Assembly (NCBI RefSeq): GCF_001305965.1
Contig: NZ_JXQC01000003.1
Coordinates: forward strand, 3,577,361-3,641,360
Length of the DNA: 64,000 nt
Origin: Erythrobacter sp. SG61-1L
GTDB lineage: Bacteria; Pseudomonadota; Alphaproteobacteria; Sphingomonadales; Sphingomonadaceae
Direction: 5' to 3'
The notes below the pieces were generated by a model. The model was not told the DNA's origin. It worked only from the letters and a program-made list of their open reading frames with translations, and ran no database searches. Of this stretch, positions 19,034-29,512 are shown one piece after another (position 1 is the first letter of the stretch; every line of letters starts with the position of its first letter). A program made the translations under genes and the position numbers.

Positions 19034-19465
19034 ATGAAGCTTTCATTCGCATTGCCTGCCCTCGCGGTGCTGGCAGCCGTTTCCTCCCCGGTTCTGGCGG
19101 AAGAAGAACAGGGCGCAGCCCAATCTGCCGAAAAGGTCGCGGAAGCCTATATCCCCTTTGCCAATCACGGCGGCGTGCGCGATTGGCGGGCCGATGGGCG
19201 CGAGGTGATCTATTTCCAGGATTCCCATCGCCGCTGGTACAAGGCCGAACTGTTCAGTTCGGCACCGGATTTGCCTTATACGCTGTTCATCGGCCTCGAT
19301 ACCGGTGTTGGCGGCAGGCTCGACCGCTGGAGCAATGTCTATATTTCCGGCCAGCGTTATGCGCTGAAGTCCTTCGTCCGGATCGAGGGCGATCCGCCCA
19401 AGAAGGCGAAGAAGGGCAAGAAGCCCGAGGCGGAACCGGCTACCACGGATGCGACAGTCGAGTGA
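19034..19465 (+). CDS. DUF6491-like periplasmic protein
   Basis: The 143-residue product has a clear signal peptide (MKLSFALPALAVLAAV, cleavage near VLAEEE). A small beta-rich domain then contains VIYFQDSHRRWYKAELFSSAPDL, typical of the DUF6491 group. The C-terminus is a Lys/Glu/Ala-rich tail (KKAKKGKKPEAEPA). Function is unknown. An AAGGAAG ribosome site precedes the ATG. An operator-like dyad starts right after its stop codon. Confidence 0.7.
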   Translation: MKLSFALPALAVLAAVSSPVLAEEEQGAAQSAEKVAEAYIPFANHGGVRDWRADGREVIYFQDSHRRWYKAELFSSAPDLPYTLFIGLDTGVGGRLDRWSNVYISGQRYALKSFVRIEGDPPKKAKKGKKPEAEPATTDATVE

Positions 19466-19467
19466 TG

Positions 19468-19512
19468 ATATTTACCCGGATAATATGTTGACTATTTGAT
19501 CCGGGTAAATAT
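19468..19512. promoter_or_regulatory. Perfect 14-bp inverted repeat, candidate operator
   Basis: ATATTTACCCGGAT (19468-19481) and ATCCGGGTAAATAT (19499-19512) are exact reverse complements, 17 bases apart. A TTGACT (19488-19493) between the arms could be a -35 box for the DUF2239-truB genes downstream, with the right arm covering the spacer or -10 region. This is how a repressor operator would be placed. I cannot name the regulator. The AT-rich ends contrast with the GC-rich surroundings. Confidence 0.6.
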
Positions 19513-19540
19513 ATGCGGTGCTCTCAAGGAGCTACCGCAT

Positions 19541-20047
19541 ATGGACGTCACCGTATTCCTCAAGGGCGAAGTGATTGCCCGTGGCCCGGCCGAAGACATG
19601 GCCGAGCGCCTGAAGGGCATCGAACCGCCGGAGAAAGCGAACGACCTGCTGGCCTTCGACGATGAAACAGGCCGGCAGGTCGATCTCGATCTGCGCCCTG
19701 CGGAACAACGCCCACGCGGCCGCCCCGCTCTGGGAGTGAAGGCTAGGGAAGTGACGCTGCTGCCTCGTCATTGGGACTGGCTCGGCGCCCAGCGCGGCGG
19801 TGCCTCCGCCACCTTGCGGCGGCTGGTGGATGCGGCGCGGGCACAGGCCAAGACGCCGGAACAATGCCACGACGCGGCCTATCGCTTCCTTTCCGCCATG
19901 GCAGGCGACCTGCCGAAATTCGAGGATGCCCTGCGCGAGATCTATGCGGGCAATCCGGTGGGATACGATCACTTCACCCACGGCTGGCCCGAAGGCATCC
20001 GCGCCCATGGCCGCGCGCTGGCTTTCCCGGAAGGCACCGCGCAATGA
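19541..20047 (+). CDS. DUF2239 family protein
   Basis: The 168-residue protein matches the DUF2239 pattern: VTVFLKGEVIARG, LLAFDDETGRQVDLDLR, and the [21 protein letters not shown] block, where many family members carry LLPRHWxWL. FLSAMAGDLPKFEDALREIYAG completes it. Function is unknown. The ATG at 19541 follows AAGGAG. Its stop overlaps the truB start (ATGA). Confidence 0.85.
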   Translation: MDVTVFLKGEVIARGPAEDMAERLKGIEPPEKANDLLAFDDETGRQVDLDLRPAEQRPRGRPALGVKAREVTLLPRHWDWLGAQRGGASATLRRLVDAARAQAKTPEQCHDAAYRFLSAMAGDLPKFEDALREIYAGNPVGYDHFTHGWPEGIRAHGRALAFPEGTAQ

Positions 20048-20958
20048 GCGTCCATGGCTGGATCATTCTCGACAAGCCGGTGGGGCTGGGGTCCACTCAG
20101 GCCGTAGGTGCCGTGAAGCGCAATCTGCGCGAGGCGGGTTATGGCAAGGTGAAGGTGGGCCATGGCGGCACGCTTGATCCGCTGGCCGAAGGCGTGCTGC
20201 CCATCGCGCTGGGCGAGGCGACCAAGCTGTGCGGGCGGATGCTGGACAGCGACAAGGTCTATGAGTTTACTGTGCAGTTCGGGAGCGAAACGGATACGCT
20301 CGATCGCGAAGGCACGGTTATTGCCACGAGCGATTTCCAGCCGGGCTTCGGTTCTGTCGAGGCAATTGTCGAACAGAAATTCACTGGGGAAATCGAGCAG
20401 ATTCCGCCAGCCTATTCCGCGATCAAGATAGATGGCGAGCGTGCGTATGACCGTGCGCGTGCTGGCGAACAGATTGAACTCAAGTCCCGCTTGGTCAATA
20501 TCCGCCGTTGGGATTACATCGCAGAAGGCTTTGTGGGTGATTGGGACGCAAGCGCTCAATATGCTACGCTTCGAGTAACGGTCTCCAAGGGCACCTATAT
20601 CCGCAGCCTCGCGCGTGATATAGCGCTGGCGCTCGGCACGGTCGGCCATGTCACCATGCTGCGCCGGGTGAAGGCCGGGCCGTTCACGCTCGATCAGGCG
20701 ATTTCGCTGGACAAATTGAACGAAATCGGCAAGGGCGCGCCCCTTGAAGACGTAATCCTGCCGCTTGAGGCGGGGCTGGACGACATCCCGGCCCTCGATC
20801 TCTCTCCGGAAGCGGCGGTGGCGGTCCGACAGGGCCGTGTCCTCACCGGAATGCCCCAAGGTGACGGGTTGTACTGGGCGAAGGCGGGAAGCGTTCCCGT
20901 GGCGCTGGTCGAACTCGAAGCCGGGACGGCGAAAGTCGTCCGGGGTTTCAATCTTTAG
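20044..20958 (+). CDS. truB: tRNA pseudouridine(55) synthase TruB
   Basis: TruB converts U55 in the T-loop of tRNAs to pseudouridine. The 304-residue protein starts [20 protein letters not shown]. It carries the catalytic motif [20 protein letters not shown] with the nucleophilic Asp in GGTLDP. The [17 protein letters not shown] and [10 protein letters not shown] motifs are also present. A small C-terminal PUA-like region follows. ATG 20044 overlaps the DUF2239 stop by four bases. Confidence 0.97.
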   Translation: MSVHGWIILDKPVGLGSTQAVGAVKRNLREAGYGKVKVGHGGTLDPLAEGVLPIALGEATKLCGRMLDSDKVYEFTVQFGSETDTLDREGTVIATSDFQPGFGSVEAIVEQKFTGEIEQIPPAYSAIKIDGERAYDRARAGEQIELKSRLVNIRRWDYIAEGFVGDWDASAQYATLRVTVSKGTYIRSLARDIALALGTVGHVTMLRRVKAGPFTLDQAISLDKLNEIGKGAPLEDVILPLEAGLDDIPALDLSPEAAVAVRQGRVLTGMPQGDGLYWAKAGSVPVALVELEAGTAKVVRGFNL

Positions 20959-20978
20959 CGATGTCGCGGAGCAATACT

Positions 20979-21248
20979 ATGTCGGTTACCGCCGAAAAGA
21001 AGACTGAGATCATCCAGGGCAACGCTCGCGTCGAGGGCGACACCGGTTCCCCCGAAGTGCAGGTCGCGATCCTTACGGAACGTATCCGCAACCTGACCGA
21101 ACACTTCAAGGCGCACCACAAGGACAACCACTCGCGCCGTGGCCTGCTGATGATGGTCAACAAGCGCCGCAGCCTGCTCGCCTATCTCAAGAAGAAGGAT
21201 GTCGAGCGGTACAACTCGCTGATCCAGAAGCTGGGTCTGCGTAAGTAA
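20979..21248 (+). CDS. rpsO: 30S ribosomal protein S15
   Basis: The 89-residue protein ([13 protein letters not shown]...KLGLRK) shows the S15 signature [22 protein letters not shown] and binds the 16S rRNA three-way junction. I chose ATG 20979 after GCGGAGC; an ATG at 20961 would add six residues absent from the family. A strong terminator follows. Gene order truB-rpsO-pnp is conserved across Proteobacteria. Confidence 0.98.
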   Translation: MSVTAEKKTEIIQGNARVEGDTGSPEVQVAILTERIRNLTEHFKAHHKDNHSRRGLLMMVNKRRSLLAYLKKKDVERYNSLIQKLGLRK

Positions 21249-21259
21249 GAATTATCGGG

Positions 21260-21285
21260 AAGCGGCCCCTAGTTGGGCCGCTTTT
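21260..21285 (+). terminator. Rho-independent terminator after rpsO
   Basis: AAGCGGCCC and GGGCCGCTT form a 9-bp stem with a 6-nt loop and run into TTTT. It lies between rpsO and pnp, so pnp may be expressed by partial read-through or its own promoter. Confidence 0.88.
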
Positions 21286-21420
21286 CGCTTAAGGGGCTGG
21301 TTCGCAATTCGGCGAACCGCCTGGGGCAAGTCAAAAACGCCCCGCACCGGACCGGGACGGCATACCCGGTAGCAGAGGCCCCGCGCCGCAATAGGGCCGC
21401 GCGGGACATAAGGAAAATAC

Positions 21421-23721
21421 ATGTTCGACGTGAAAACCGTATCGCTGGAGTGGGGCGGAAAGACCCTCACTCTGGAAACCGGCCGTATCGCACGCCAGGC
21501 CAATGGCGCCGTGCTGGCCACCTATGGCGAAACCGTGGTGCTGTGCGCCGTGACCGCCGCCAAGAGCGTGAAGGAAGGGCAGGACTTCTTCCCCCTTACC
21601 GTTCACTATCAGGAAAAGTTCTCCTCTGCCGGCCGTATTCCGGGTGGCTTCTTCAAGCGTGAACGTGGCGCGACGGAAAAGGAAACGCTGGTTTCCCGCC
21701 TGATCGACCGCCCGGTGCGTCCGCTGTTCCCCGAAGGTTTCTACAACGAAATCAACGTGATCTGCCAGGTCATGTCCTATGACGGCGAAAGCGAGCCCGA
21801 CATCGTTGCGATGATCGCCGCTTCGGCCGCCCTGACGATTTCCGGCGTGCCCTTCATGGGTCCGATCGGCGCTGCCCGCGTCGGCTTCAAGGATGGCGAG
21901 TATCAGCTCAACCCGTCCCTGTCGGAAGCGGCTGAAGGCCGCCTCGACCTCGTCGTCGCCGGTACGCAGGACGCGGTGATGATGGTCGAATCCGAAGCCA
22001 AGGAACTGACCGAAGACGAAATGCTGGGCGCCGTGATGTTCGCCCATGCCGAATCGCAGAAGGTCATCAAGGCGATCATCGATCTGGCCGAAAAGGCCGC
22101 GAAGGACCCGTGGGAAGTCGATCTTTCGGACAACACGTCCGAAATGAAGGCGAAGCTTAAGGATCTGATCGGCGCCGATATCGCCGCAGCCTACAAGCTG
22201 ACCGACAAGTCGGCACGCTCCAATGCGCTGAACGAAGCCCGCGCCAAGGCGAAGGCCGCTTTCGCAGATGAAAGCGCCCAGACCCAGATGGTCGCCAACA
22301 AGACCATGAAGAAGCTGGAAGCGGAAATCGTGCGCAGCGCCATCATCAAGGATGGCCAGCGCATCGACGGCCGCACCACCACGCAGGTCCGCCCGATCGA
22401 AAGCATGGTCGGCTTCCTGCCGCGCACCCATGGTTCGGCCCTGTTCACTCGCGGTGAAACGCAGGCGATCTGCACCACCACGCTGGGCACCAAGGACAGC
22501 GAGCAGATGATCGACGGCCTCACTGGCCTGTCGTATGAAAGCTTCATGCTGCACTACAACTTCCCGCCCTATTCGGTCGGTGAAGTGGGTCGCTTCGGCG
22601 CTCCGGGCCGCCGCGAAGTCGGCCATGGCAAGCTGGCATGGCGTGCGCTGCACCCCGTGCTGCCTTCGAAGGAAGACTTCCCCTACACGATCCGCGTCCT
22701 GTCGGACATCACCGAGTCCAACGGTTCGTCCTCCATGGCGACCGTGTGCGGTGGCTGTCTGTCGATGATGGATGCCGGTGTTCCCATCGAACGCCCGGTT
22801 TCCGGCATCGCCATGGGCCTGATCCTGGAAGGCGAAGAATTCGCCGTGCTGTCCGACATCCTGGGTGACGAAGATCACCTGGGCGACATGGACTTCAAGG
22901 TGGCCGGTACGGAAGCGGGCATCACCTCGCTCCAGATGGACATCAAGATCGCCGGCATCACCGAAGAGATCATGAAGCAGGCCCTCGCTCAGGCGAAGGA
23001 AGGCCGTGCGCATATCCTGGGTGAAATGACCAAGGCCCTGGGTTCGGCCCGTACCGAACTTTCGGCCCATGCCCCGCGCATCGAGACCATGCAGATCGAC
23101 AAGTCGAAGATCCGCGAAGTCATCGGCACCGGCGGCAAGGTGATCCGCGAAATCGTGGCTGAAACCGGCGCGAAGGTGGACATTGACGATGAAGGCCTGA
23201 TCAAGATCTCGTCTTCGGACCTGACCCAGATCGAAGCCGCCAAGAAGTGGATTCTCGGCATTGTCGAGGAACCGGAAGTCGGCAAGATCTACAACGGCAA
23301 GGTCGTCAACATCGTCGACTTCGGTGCTTTCGTGAACTTCATGGGTGGCAAGGACGGCCTCGTCCACGTCAGCGAAATGAAGAACGAACGCGTCGAAAAG
23401 CCGACCGATGTCGTTTCCGAAGGCCAGGAAGTTAAGGTCAAGGTTCTCGAAATCGATCCGCGCGGCAAGGTTCGCCTGTCGATGCGCGTCGTCGATCAGG
23501 AAACCGGCGAGGAACTGGAAGACACCCGCCCGCCGCGTGAACCCCGCGAACCGCGTGGCGATCGCGGTGACCGTGGCGACCGCCGTGGCCCGCGTCGTGA
23601 TGGCGACCGTGGTGGCCGTGGCGGCGACCGTGGCGGCCGTGATCGTGGCCCGCGCCGCGAGCGTGACGGCGAAGGTGGCGGCAATCCCGACCACATGCCG
23701 GCCTTCCTCAAGGACGACTAA
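21421..23721 (+). CDS. pnp: Polyribonucleotide nucleotidyltransferase (PNPase)
   Basis: PNPase degrades RNA 3'-to-5' with phosphate and is a degradosome component. The 766 residues show RNase PH domain 1 (about 10-145), an alpha linker, and RNase PH domain 2 (about 310-540, with [20 protein letters not shown]). A KH domain (about 555-615, [16 protein letters not shown]) and an S1 domain (about 620-690, [20 protein letters not shown]) follow. The last 70 residues form an Arg/Gly/Asp-rich tail with GDRGDRGDR-type repeats, longer than in E. coli. The ATG follows AAGGAAA. Confidence 0.98.
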   Translation: MFDVKTVSLEWGGKTLTLETGRIARQANGAVLATYGETVVLCAVTAAKSVKEGQDFFPLTVHYQEKFSSAGRIPGGFFKRERGATEKETLVSRLIDRPVRPLFPEGFYNEINVICQVMSYDGESEPDIVAMIAASAALTISGVPFMGPIGAARVGFKDGEYQLNPSLSEAAEGRLDLVVAGTQDAVMMVESEAKELTEDEMLGAVMFAHAESQKVIKAIIDLAEKAAKDPWEVDLSDNTSEMKAKLKDLIGADIAAAYKLTDKSARSNALNEARAKAKAAFADESAQTQMVANKTMKKLEAEIVRSAIIKDGQRIDGRTTTQVRPIESMVGFLPRTHGSALFTRGETQAICTTTLGTKDSEQMIDGLTGLSYESFMLHYNFPPYSVGEVGRFGAPGRREVGHGKLAWRALHPVLPSKEDFPYTIRVLSDITESNGSSSMATVCGGCLSMMDAGVPIERPVSGIAMGLILEGEEFAVLSDILGDEDHLGDMDFKVAGTEAGITSLQMDIKIAGITEEIMKQALAQAKEGRAHILGEMTKALGSARTELSAHAPRIETMQIDKSKIREVIGTGGKVIREIVAETGAKVDIDDEGLIKISSSDLTQIEAAKKWILGIVEEPEVGKIYNGKVVNIVDFGAFVNFMGGKDGLVHVSEMKNERVEKPTDVVSEGQEVKVKVLEIDPRGKVRLSMRVVDQETGEELEDTRPPREPREPRGDRGDRGDRRGPRRDGDRGGRGGDRGGRDRGPRRERDGEGGGNPDHMPAFLKDD

Positions 23722-23750
23722 GTTCGGGCTGACCTGAACTGAAGGAAATC

Positions 23751-23782
23751 AGGGCCGCGGGGGTAACCTCGCGGCCCTTTTC
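23751..23782 (+). terminator. Rho-independent terminator after pnp
   Basis: AGGGCCGCG and CGCGGCCCT form the stem, followed by TTTTC. It is 29 bases past the pnp stop and is the last feature before the palindrome centre. Confidence 0.88.
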
Positions 23783-23946
23783 TTGCGCGCCCCTCACCGT
23801 GGAGGTGTGCGTTGCGCGAAATCTCCAAGATCCTCCCGGTCGCGAGGCGATGGGGAGGTGGCGCGCGCCACCTCCCCATCGCCTCGCGACCGGGAGGATC
23901 TTGGAGATTTCGCGCAACGCACACCTCCACGGTGAGGGGCGCGCAA
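23783..23946. repeat. Palindrome centre (symmetry point 23864/23865)
   Basis: Between the two mirrored pnp terminators lie 164 bases without a gene. The axis falls inside the self-complementary string GGTGGCGCGCGCCACC (23857-23872). Each half also carries a short local dyad (CACC..GGTG near 23793-23808), and the half-sequence reads like the GC-rich intergenic repeats common in sphingomonads. A natural self-complementary string here could have acted as the snap-back point. No ORF with coding character is seen; the mirrored 69-70 aa frames are by-products of the symmetry. Confidence 0.8.
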
Positions 23947-23978
23947 GAAAAGGGCCGCGAGGTTACCCCCGCGGCCCT
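23947..23978 (-). terminator. pnp terminator, mirror copy
   Basis: Reverse complement of the hairpin at 23751-23782. Confidence 0.85.
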
Positions 23979-24007
23979 GATTTCCTTCAGTTCAGGTCAG
24001 CCCGAAC

Positions 24008-26308
24008 TTAGTCGTCCTTGAGGAAGGCCGGCATGTGGTCGGGATTGCCGCCACCTTCGCCGTCACGCTCGCGGCGCGGGCCACGATCACGGCCGCCACG
24101 GTCGCCGCCACGGCCACCACGGTCGCCATCACGACGCGGGCCACGGCGGTCGCCACGGTCACCGCGATCGCCACGCGGTTCGCGGGGTTCACGCGGCGGG
24201 CGGGTGTCTTCCAGTTCCTCGCCGGTTTCCTGATCGACGACGCGCATCGACAGGCGAACCTTGCCGCGCGGATCGATTTCGAGAACCTTGACCTTAACTT
24301 CCTGGCCTTCGGAAACGACATCGGTCGGCTTTTCGACGCGTTCGTTCTTCATTTCGCTGACGTGGACGAGGCCGTCCTTGCCACCCATGAAGTTCACGAA
24401 AGCACCGAAGTCGACGATGTTGACGACCTTGCCGTTGTAGATCTTGCCGACTTCCGGTTCCTCGACAATGCCGAGAATCCACTTCTTGGCGGCTTCGATC
24501 TGGGTCAGGTCCGAAGACGAGATCTTGATCAGGCCTTCATCGTCAATGTCCACCTTCGCGCCGGTTTCAGCCACGATTTCGCGGATCACCTTGCCGCCGG
24601 TGCCGATGACTTCGCGGATCTTCGACTTGTCGATCTGCATGGTCTCGATGCGCGGGGCATGGGCCGAAAGTTCGGTACGGGCCGAACCCAGGGCCTTGGT
24701 CATTTCACCCAGGATATGCGCACGGCCTTCCTTCGCCTGAGCGAGGGCCTGCTTCATGATCTCTTCGGTGATGCCGGCGATCTTGATGTCCATCTGGAGC
24801 GAGGTGATGCCCGCTTCCGTACCGGCCACCTTGAAGTCCATGTCGCCCAGGTGATCTTCGTCACCCAGGATGTCGGACAGCACGGCGAATTCTTCGCCTT
24901 CCAGGATCAGGCCCATGGCGATGCCGGAAACCGGGCGTTCGATGGGAACACCGGCATCCATCATCGACAGACAGCCACCGCACACGGTCGCCATGGAGGA
25001 CGAACCGTTGGACTCGGTGATGTCCGACAGGACGCGGATCGTGTAGGGGAAGTCTTCCTTCGAAGGCAGCACGGGGTGCAGCGCACGCCATGCCAGCTTG
25101 CCATGGCCGACTTCGCGGCGGCCCGGAGCGCCGAAGCGACCCACTTCACCGACCGAATAGGGCGGGAAGTTGTAGTGCAGCATGAAGCTTTCATACGACA
25201 GGCCAGTGAGGCCGTCGATCATCTGCTCGCTGTCCTTGGTGCCCAGCGTGGTGGTGCAGATCGCCTGCGTTTCACCGCGAGTGAACAGGGCCGAACCATG
25301 GGTGCGCGGCAGGAAGCCGACCATGCTTTCGATCGGGCGGACCTGCGTGGTGGTGCGGCCGTCGATGCGCTGGCCATCCTTGATGATGGCGCTGCGCACG
25401 ATTTCCGCTTCCAGCTTCTTCATGGTCTTGTTGGCGACCATCTGGGTCTGGGCGCTTTCATCTGCGAAAGCGGCCTTCGCCTTGGCGCGGGCTTCGTTCA
25501 GCGCATTGGAGCGTGCCGACTTGTCGGTCAGCTTGTAGGCTGCGGCGATATCGGCGCCGATCAGATCCTTAAGCTTCGCCTTCATTTCGGACGTGTTGTC
25601 CGAAAGATCGACTTCCCACGGGTCCTTCGCGGCCTTTTCGGCCAGATCGATGATCGCCTTGATGACCTTCTGCGATTCGGCATGGGCGAACATCACGGCG
25701 CCCAGCATTTCGTCTTCGGTCAGTTCCTTGGCTTCGGATTCGACCATCATCACCGCGTCCTGCGTACCGGCGACGACGAGGTCGAGGCGGCCTTCAGCCG
25801 CTTCCGACAGGGACGGGTTGAGCTGATACTCGCCATCCTTGAAGCCGACGCGGGCAGCGCCGATCGGACCCATGAAGGGCACGCCGGAAATCGTCAGGGC
25901 GGCCGAAGCGGCGATCATCGCAACGATGTCGGGCTCGCTTTCGCCGTCATAGGACATGACCTGGCAGATCACGTTGATTTCGTTGTAGAAACCTTCGGGG
26001 AACAGCGGACGCACCGGGCGGTCGATCAGGCGGGAAACCAGCGTTTCCTTTTCCGTCGCGCCACGTTCACGCTTGAAGAAGCCACCCGGAATACGGCCGG
26101 CAGAGGAGAACTTTTCCTGATAGTGAACGGTAAGGGGGAAGAAGTCCTGCCCTTCCTTCACGCTCTTGGCGGCGGTCACGGCGCACAGCACCACGGTTTC
26201 GCCATAGGTGGCCAGCACGGCGCCATTGGCCTGGCGTGCGATACGGCCGGTTTCCAGAGTGAGGGTCTTTCCGCCCCACTCCAGCGATACGGTTTTCACG
26301 TCGAACAT
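24008..26308 (-). CDS. pnp: Polyribonucleotide nucleotidyltransferase, mirror copy
   Basis: Mirror copy of 21421-23721, with an identical 766-residue product. The two pnp copies face each other tail to tail across the palindrome centre with only 286 bases between stops. PNPase is normally single-copy, which supports an artefact. Confidence 0.95.
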   Translation of the reverse strand: MFDVKTVSLEWGGKTLTLETGRIARQANGAVLATYGETVVLCAVTAAKSVKEGQDFFPLTVHYQEKFSSAGRIPGGFFKRERGATEKETLVSRLIDRPVRPLFPEGFYNEINVICQVMSYDGESEPDIVAMIAASAALTISGVPFMGPIGAARVGFKDGEYQLNPSLSEAAEGRLDLVVAGTQDAVMMVESEAKELTEDEMLGAVMFAHAESQKVIKAIIDLAEKAAKDPWEVDLSDNTSEMKAKLKDLIGADIAAAYKLTDKSARSNALNEARAKAKAAFADESAQTQMVANKTMKKLEAEIVRSAIIKDGQRIDGRTTTQVRPIESMVGFLPRTHGSALFTRGETQAICTTTLGTKDSEQMIDGLTGLSYESFMLHYNFPPYSVGEVGRFGAPGRREVGHGKLAWRALHPVLPSKEDFPYTIRVLSDITESNGSSSMATVCGGCLSMMDAGVPIERPVSGIAMGLILEGEEFAVLSDILGDEDHLGDMDFKVAGTEAGITSLQMDIKIAGITEEIMKQALAQAKEGRAHILGEMTKALGSARTELSAHAPRIETMQIDKSKIREVIGTGGKVIREIVAETGAKVDIDDEGLIKISSSDLTQIEAAKKWILGIVEEPEVGKIYNGKVVNIVDFGAFVNFMGGKDGLVHVSEMKNERVEKPTDVVSEGQEVKVKVLEIDPRGKVRLSMRVVDQETGEELEDTRPPREPREPRGDRGDRGDRRGPRRDGDRGGRGGDRGGRDRGPRRERDGEGGGNPDHMPAFLKDD

Positions 26309-26443
26309 GTATTTTCCTTATGTCCCGCGCGGCCCTATTGCGGCGCGGGGCCTCTGCTACCGGGTATGCCGTCCCGGTCCGGTGCGGGGCGTTTTTGACT
26401 TGCCCCAGGCGGTTCGCCGAATTGCGAACCAGCCCCTTAAGCG

Positions 26444-26469
26444 AAAAGCGGCCCAACTAGGGGCCGCTT
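26444..26469 (-). terminator. rpsO terminator, mirror copy
   Basis: Mirror copy of 21260-21285. Confidence 0.85.
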
Positions 26470-26480
26470 CCCGATAATTC

Positions 26481-26750
26481 TTACTTACGCAGACCCAGCT
26501 TCTGGATCAGCGAGTTGTACCGCTCGACATCCTTCTTCTTGAGATAGGCGAGCAGGCTGCGGCGCTTGTTGACCATCATCAGCAGGCCACGGCGCGAGTG
26601 GTTGTCCTTGTGGTGCGCCTTGAAGTGTTCGGTCAGGTTGCGGATACGTTCCGTAAGGATCGCGACCTGCACTTCGGGGGAACCGGTGTCGCCCTCGACG
26701 CGAGCGTTGCCCTGGATGATCTCAGTCTTCTTTTCGGCGGTAACCGACAT
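26481..26750 (-). CDS. rpsO: 30S ribosomal protein S15, mirror copy
   Basis: Mirror copy of 20979-21248, with an identical 89-residue product and the same start choice. A second identical rpsO would be exceptional in a bacterial genome. Confidence 0.95.
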   Translation of the reverse strand: MSVTAEKKTEIIQGNARVEGDTGSPEVQVAILTERIRNLTEHFKAHHKDNHSRRGLLMMVNKRRSLLAYLKKKDVERYNSLIQKLGLRK

Positions 26751-26770
26751 AGTATTGCTCCGCGACATCG

Positions 26771-27685
26771 CTAAAGATTGAAACCCCGGACGACTTTCGC
26801 CGTCCCGGCTTCGAGTTCGACCAGCGCCACGGGAACGCTTCCCGCCTTCGCCCAGTACAACCCGTCACCTTGGGGCATTCCGGTGAGGACACGGCCCTGT
26901 CGGACCGCCACCGCCGCTTCCGGAGAGAGATCGAGGGCCGGGATGTCGTCCAGCCCCGCCTCAAGCGGCAGGATTACGTCTTCAAGGGGCGCGCCCTTGC
27001 CGATTTCGTTCAATTTGTCCAGCGAAATCGCCTGATCGAGCGTGAACGGCCCGGCCTTCACCCGGCGCAGCATGGTGACATGGCCGACCGTGCCGAGCGC
27101 CAGCGCTATATCACGCGCGAGGCTGCGGATATAGGTGCCCTTGGAGACCGTTACTCGAAGCGTAGCATATTGAGCGCTTGCGTCCCAATCACCCACAAAG
27201 CCTTCTGCGATGTAATCCCAACGGCGGATATTGACCAAGCGGGACTTGAGTTCAATCTGTTCGCCAGCACGCGCACGGTCATACGCACGCTCGCCATCTA
27301 TCTTGATCGCGGAATAGGCTGGCGGAATCTGCTCGATTTCCCCAGTGAATTTCTGTTCGACAATTGCCTCGACAGAACCGAAGCCCGGCTGGAAATCGCT
27401 CGTGGCAATAACCGTGCCTTCGCGATCGAGCGTATCCGTTTCGCTCCCGAACTGCACAGTAAACTCATAGACCTTGTCGCTGTCCAGCATCCGCCCGCAC
27501 AGCTTGGTCGCCTCGCCCAGCGCGATGGGCAGCACGCCTTCGGCCAGCGGATCAAGCGTGCCGCCATGGCCCACCTTCACCTTGCCATAACCCGCCTCGC
27601 GCAGATTGCGCTTCACGGCACCTACGGCCTGAGTGGACCCCAGCCCCACCGGCTTGTCGAGAATGATCCAGCCATGGACGCTCAT
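26771..27685 (-). CDS. truB: tRNA pseudouridine(55) synthase TruB, mirror copy
   Basis: Mirror copy of 20044-20958, with an identical product. It overlaps the DUF2239 copy by four bases as in the left arm. Confidence 0.95.
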   Translation of the reverse strand: MSVHGWIILDKPVGLGSTQAVGAVKRNLREAGYGKVKVGHGGTLDPLAEGVLPIALGEATKLCGRMLDSDKVYEFTVQFGSETDTLDREGTVIATSDFQPGFGSVEAIVEQKFTGEIEQIPPAYSAIKIDGERAYDRARAGEQIELKSRLVNIRRWDYIAEGFVGDWDASAQYATLRVTVSKGTYIRSLARDIALALGTVGHVTMLRRVKAGPFTLDQAISLDKLNEIGKGAPLEDVILPLEAGLDDIPALDLSPEAAVAVRQGRVLTGMPQGDGLYWAKAGSVPVALVELEAGTAKVVRGFNL

Positions 27686-28188
27686 TGCGCGGTGCCTTCC
27701 GGGAAAGCCAGCGCGCGGCCATGGGCGCGGATGCCTTCGGGCCAGCCGTGGGTGAAGTGATCGTATCCCACCGGATTGCCCGCATAGATCTCGCGCAGGG
27801 CATCCTCGAATTTCGGCAGGTCGCCTGCCATGGCGGAAAGGAAGCGATAGGCCGCGTCGTGGCATTGTTCCGGCGTCTTGGCCTGTGCCCGCGCCGCATC
27901 CACCAGCCGCCGCAAGGTGGCGGAGGCACCGCCGCGCTGGGCGCCGAGCCAGTCCCAATGACGAGGCAGCAGCGTCACTTCCCTAGCCTTCACTCCCAGA
28001 GCGGGGCGGCCGCGTGGGCGTTGTTCCGCAGGGCGCAGATCGAGATCGACCTGCCGGCCTGTTTCATCGTCGAAGGCCAGCAGGTCGTTCGCTTTCTCCG
28101 GCGGTTCGATGCCCTTCAGGCGCTCGGCCATGTCTTCGGCCGGGCCACGGGCAATCACTTCGCCCTTGAGGAATACGGTGACGTCCAT
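27682..28188 (-). CDS. DUF2239 family protein, mirror copy
   Basis: Mirror copy of 19541-20047, with an identical 168-residue product. The operator-like dyad lies 29 bases upstream. Confidence 0.83.
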   Translation of the reverse strand: MDVTVFLKGEVIARGPAEDMAERLKGIEPPEKANDLLAFDDETGRQVDLDLRPAEQRPRGRPALGVKAREVTLLPRHWDWLGAQRGGASATLRRLVDAARAQAKTPEQCHDAAYRFLSAMAGDLPKFEDALREIYAGNPVGYDHFTHGWPEGIRAHGRALAFPEGTAQ

Positions 28189-28216
28189 ATGCGGTAGCTC
28201 CTTGAGAGCACCGCAT

Positions 28217-28261
28217 ATATTTACCCGGATCAAATAGTCAACATATTATCCGGGTAAATAT
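28217..28261. promoter_or_regulatory. 14-bp inverted repeat, mirror copy
   Basis: Mirror copy of 19468-19512. The dyad is symmetric, so it reads alike in both arms except for the 17-base middle. Confidence 0.6.
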
Positions 28262-28263
28262 CA

Positions 28264-28695
28264 TCACTCGACTGTCGCATCCGTGGTAGCCGGTTCCGCC
28301 TCGGGCTTCTTGCCCTTCTTCGCCTTCTTGGGCGGATCGCCCTCGATCCGGACGAAGGACTTCAGCGCATAACGCTGGCCGGAAATATAGACATTGCTCC
28401 AGCGGTCGAGCCTGCCGCCAACACCGGTATCGAGGCCGATGAACAGCGTATAAGGCAAATCCGGTGCCGAACTGAACAGTTCGGCCTTGTACCAGCGGCG
28501 ATGGGAATCCTGGAAATAGATCACCTCGCGCCCATCGGCCCGCCAATCGCGCACGCCGCCGTGATTGGCAAAGGGGATATAGGCTTCCGCGACCTTTTCG
28601 GCAGATTGGGCTGCGCCCTGTTCTTCTTCCGCCAGAACCGGGGAGGAAACGGCTGCCAGCACCGCGAGGGCAGGCAATGCGAATGAAAGCTTCAT
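28264..28695 (-). CDS. DUF6491-like periplasmic protein, mirror copy
   Basis: Mirror copy of 19034-19465, with an identical 143-residue secreted product. Confidence 0.7.
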   Translation of the reverse strand: MKLSFALPALAVLAAVSSPVLAEEEQGAAQSAEKVAEAYIPFANHGGVRDWRADGREVIYFQDSHRRWYKAELFSSAPDLPYTLFIGLDTGVGGRLDRWSNVYISGQRYALKSFVRIEGDPPKKAKKGKKPEAEPATTDATVE

Positions 28696-28780
28696 CGTAA
28701 CTTCCTTTCAATCTCCCACTCGCCCCCTATGTCGGAAGGCGCGAGCAGTGTTTCAAGGACGGTGACGACGCGCGCCTGCC

Positions 28781-29476
28781 TCAGTTCTGCGGCATGCCTG
28801 CGGCCCAGCCGGCGATGATGTAATAGAAATCCTCCACCTGCGTAACGACCGGCTCGAGGTAACGGCCGACAAGGTCGAAGCCCGGGATCAGGCTGGGCAG
28901 GATCAGCAGCAGCAGGAATACCAGCGGCAGGCCCCAGGGGCGCAGCTTGGCATAGGCGCGCGCCGCATCGCGCGGCAGCAGGCCTTCCACGATATGCGAT
29001 CCATCGAAGGGCGGAATCGGCAGCAGGTTGAACAGGGCCAGGAAGATATTGATCAGGATGAAATATTGCGCGCCCATCATCGCCAGCGCGTACAGCCCCT
29101 CCGGCGGGGCCTGAAGGCCTCTGGACATCAGGCCGAGTGCAATGGCGCCCACACCCGCCAGCACCAGATTGCTGACCGGACCGGCCGCCGCGACCACCAT
29201 CATGCCATAGCGCGGATTGCGCAGACGCCTTGCGTTTACCGGCACCGGCTTGGCCCAGCCGAAGACGGGCGCCCCCGTCAGCGCCAGCACGCCAGGCAGG
29301 ATTACCGTGCCCAGCGGATCGACATGGCGCAGCGGGTTGAGGCTCAGCCGCCGCATGTCCCGTGCGGTGGTGTCGCCCAGCGCCAGTGCAGTCCAGCCAT
29401 GCGAGACTTCGTGAAAGACAATGGCGATGACCATCGCCGGGATCAGCACCAGCGCGGACATGAGCGTTTCGTTCAT
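28781..29476 (-). CDS. Site-2 protease family (M50), mirror copy
   Basis: Mirror copy of 18253-18948, with an identical product including HEVSH and PPFDG. Confidence 0.9.
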   Translation of the reverse strand: MNETLMSALVLIPAMVIAIVFHEVSHGWTALALGDTTARDMRRLSLNPLRHVDPLGTVILPGVLALTGAPVFGWAKPVPVNARRLRNPRYGMMVVAAAGPVSNLVLAGVGAIALGLMSRGLQAPPEGLYALAMMGAQYFILINIFLALFNLLPIPPFDGSHIVEGLLPRDAARAYAKLRPWGLPLVFLLLLILPSLIPGFDLVGRYLEPVVTQVEDFYYIIAGWAAGMPQN

Positions 29477-29512
29477 GCCCGTCAGATAGGTGCGGCCATG
29501 CGAAAGGCCAAG

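Noticed and set aside
23718-24021. 69-70 aa frames around the palindrome centre on both strands
   Set aside because: They arise from the symmetric intergenic sequence, overlap the pnp terminators and lack coding character.
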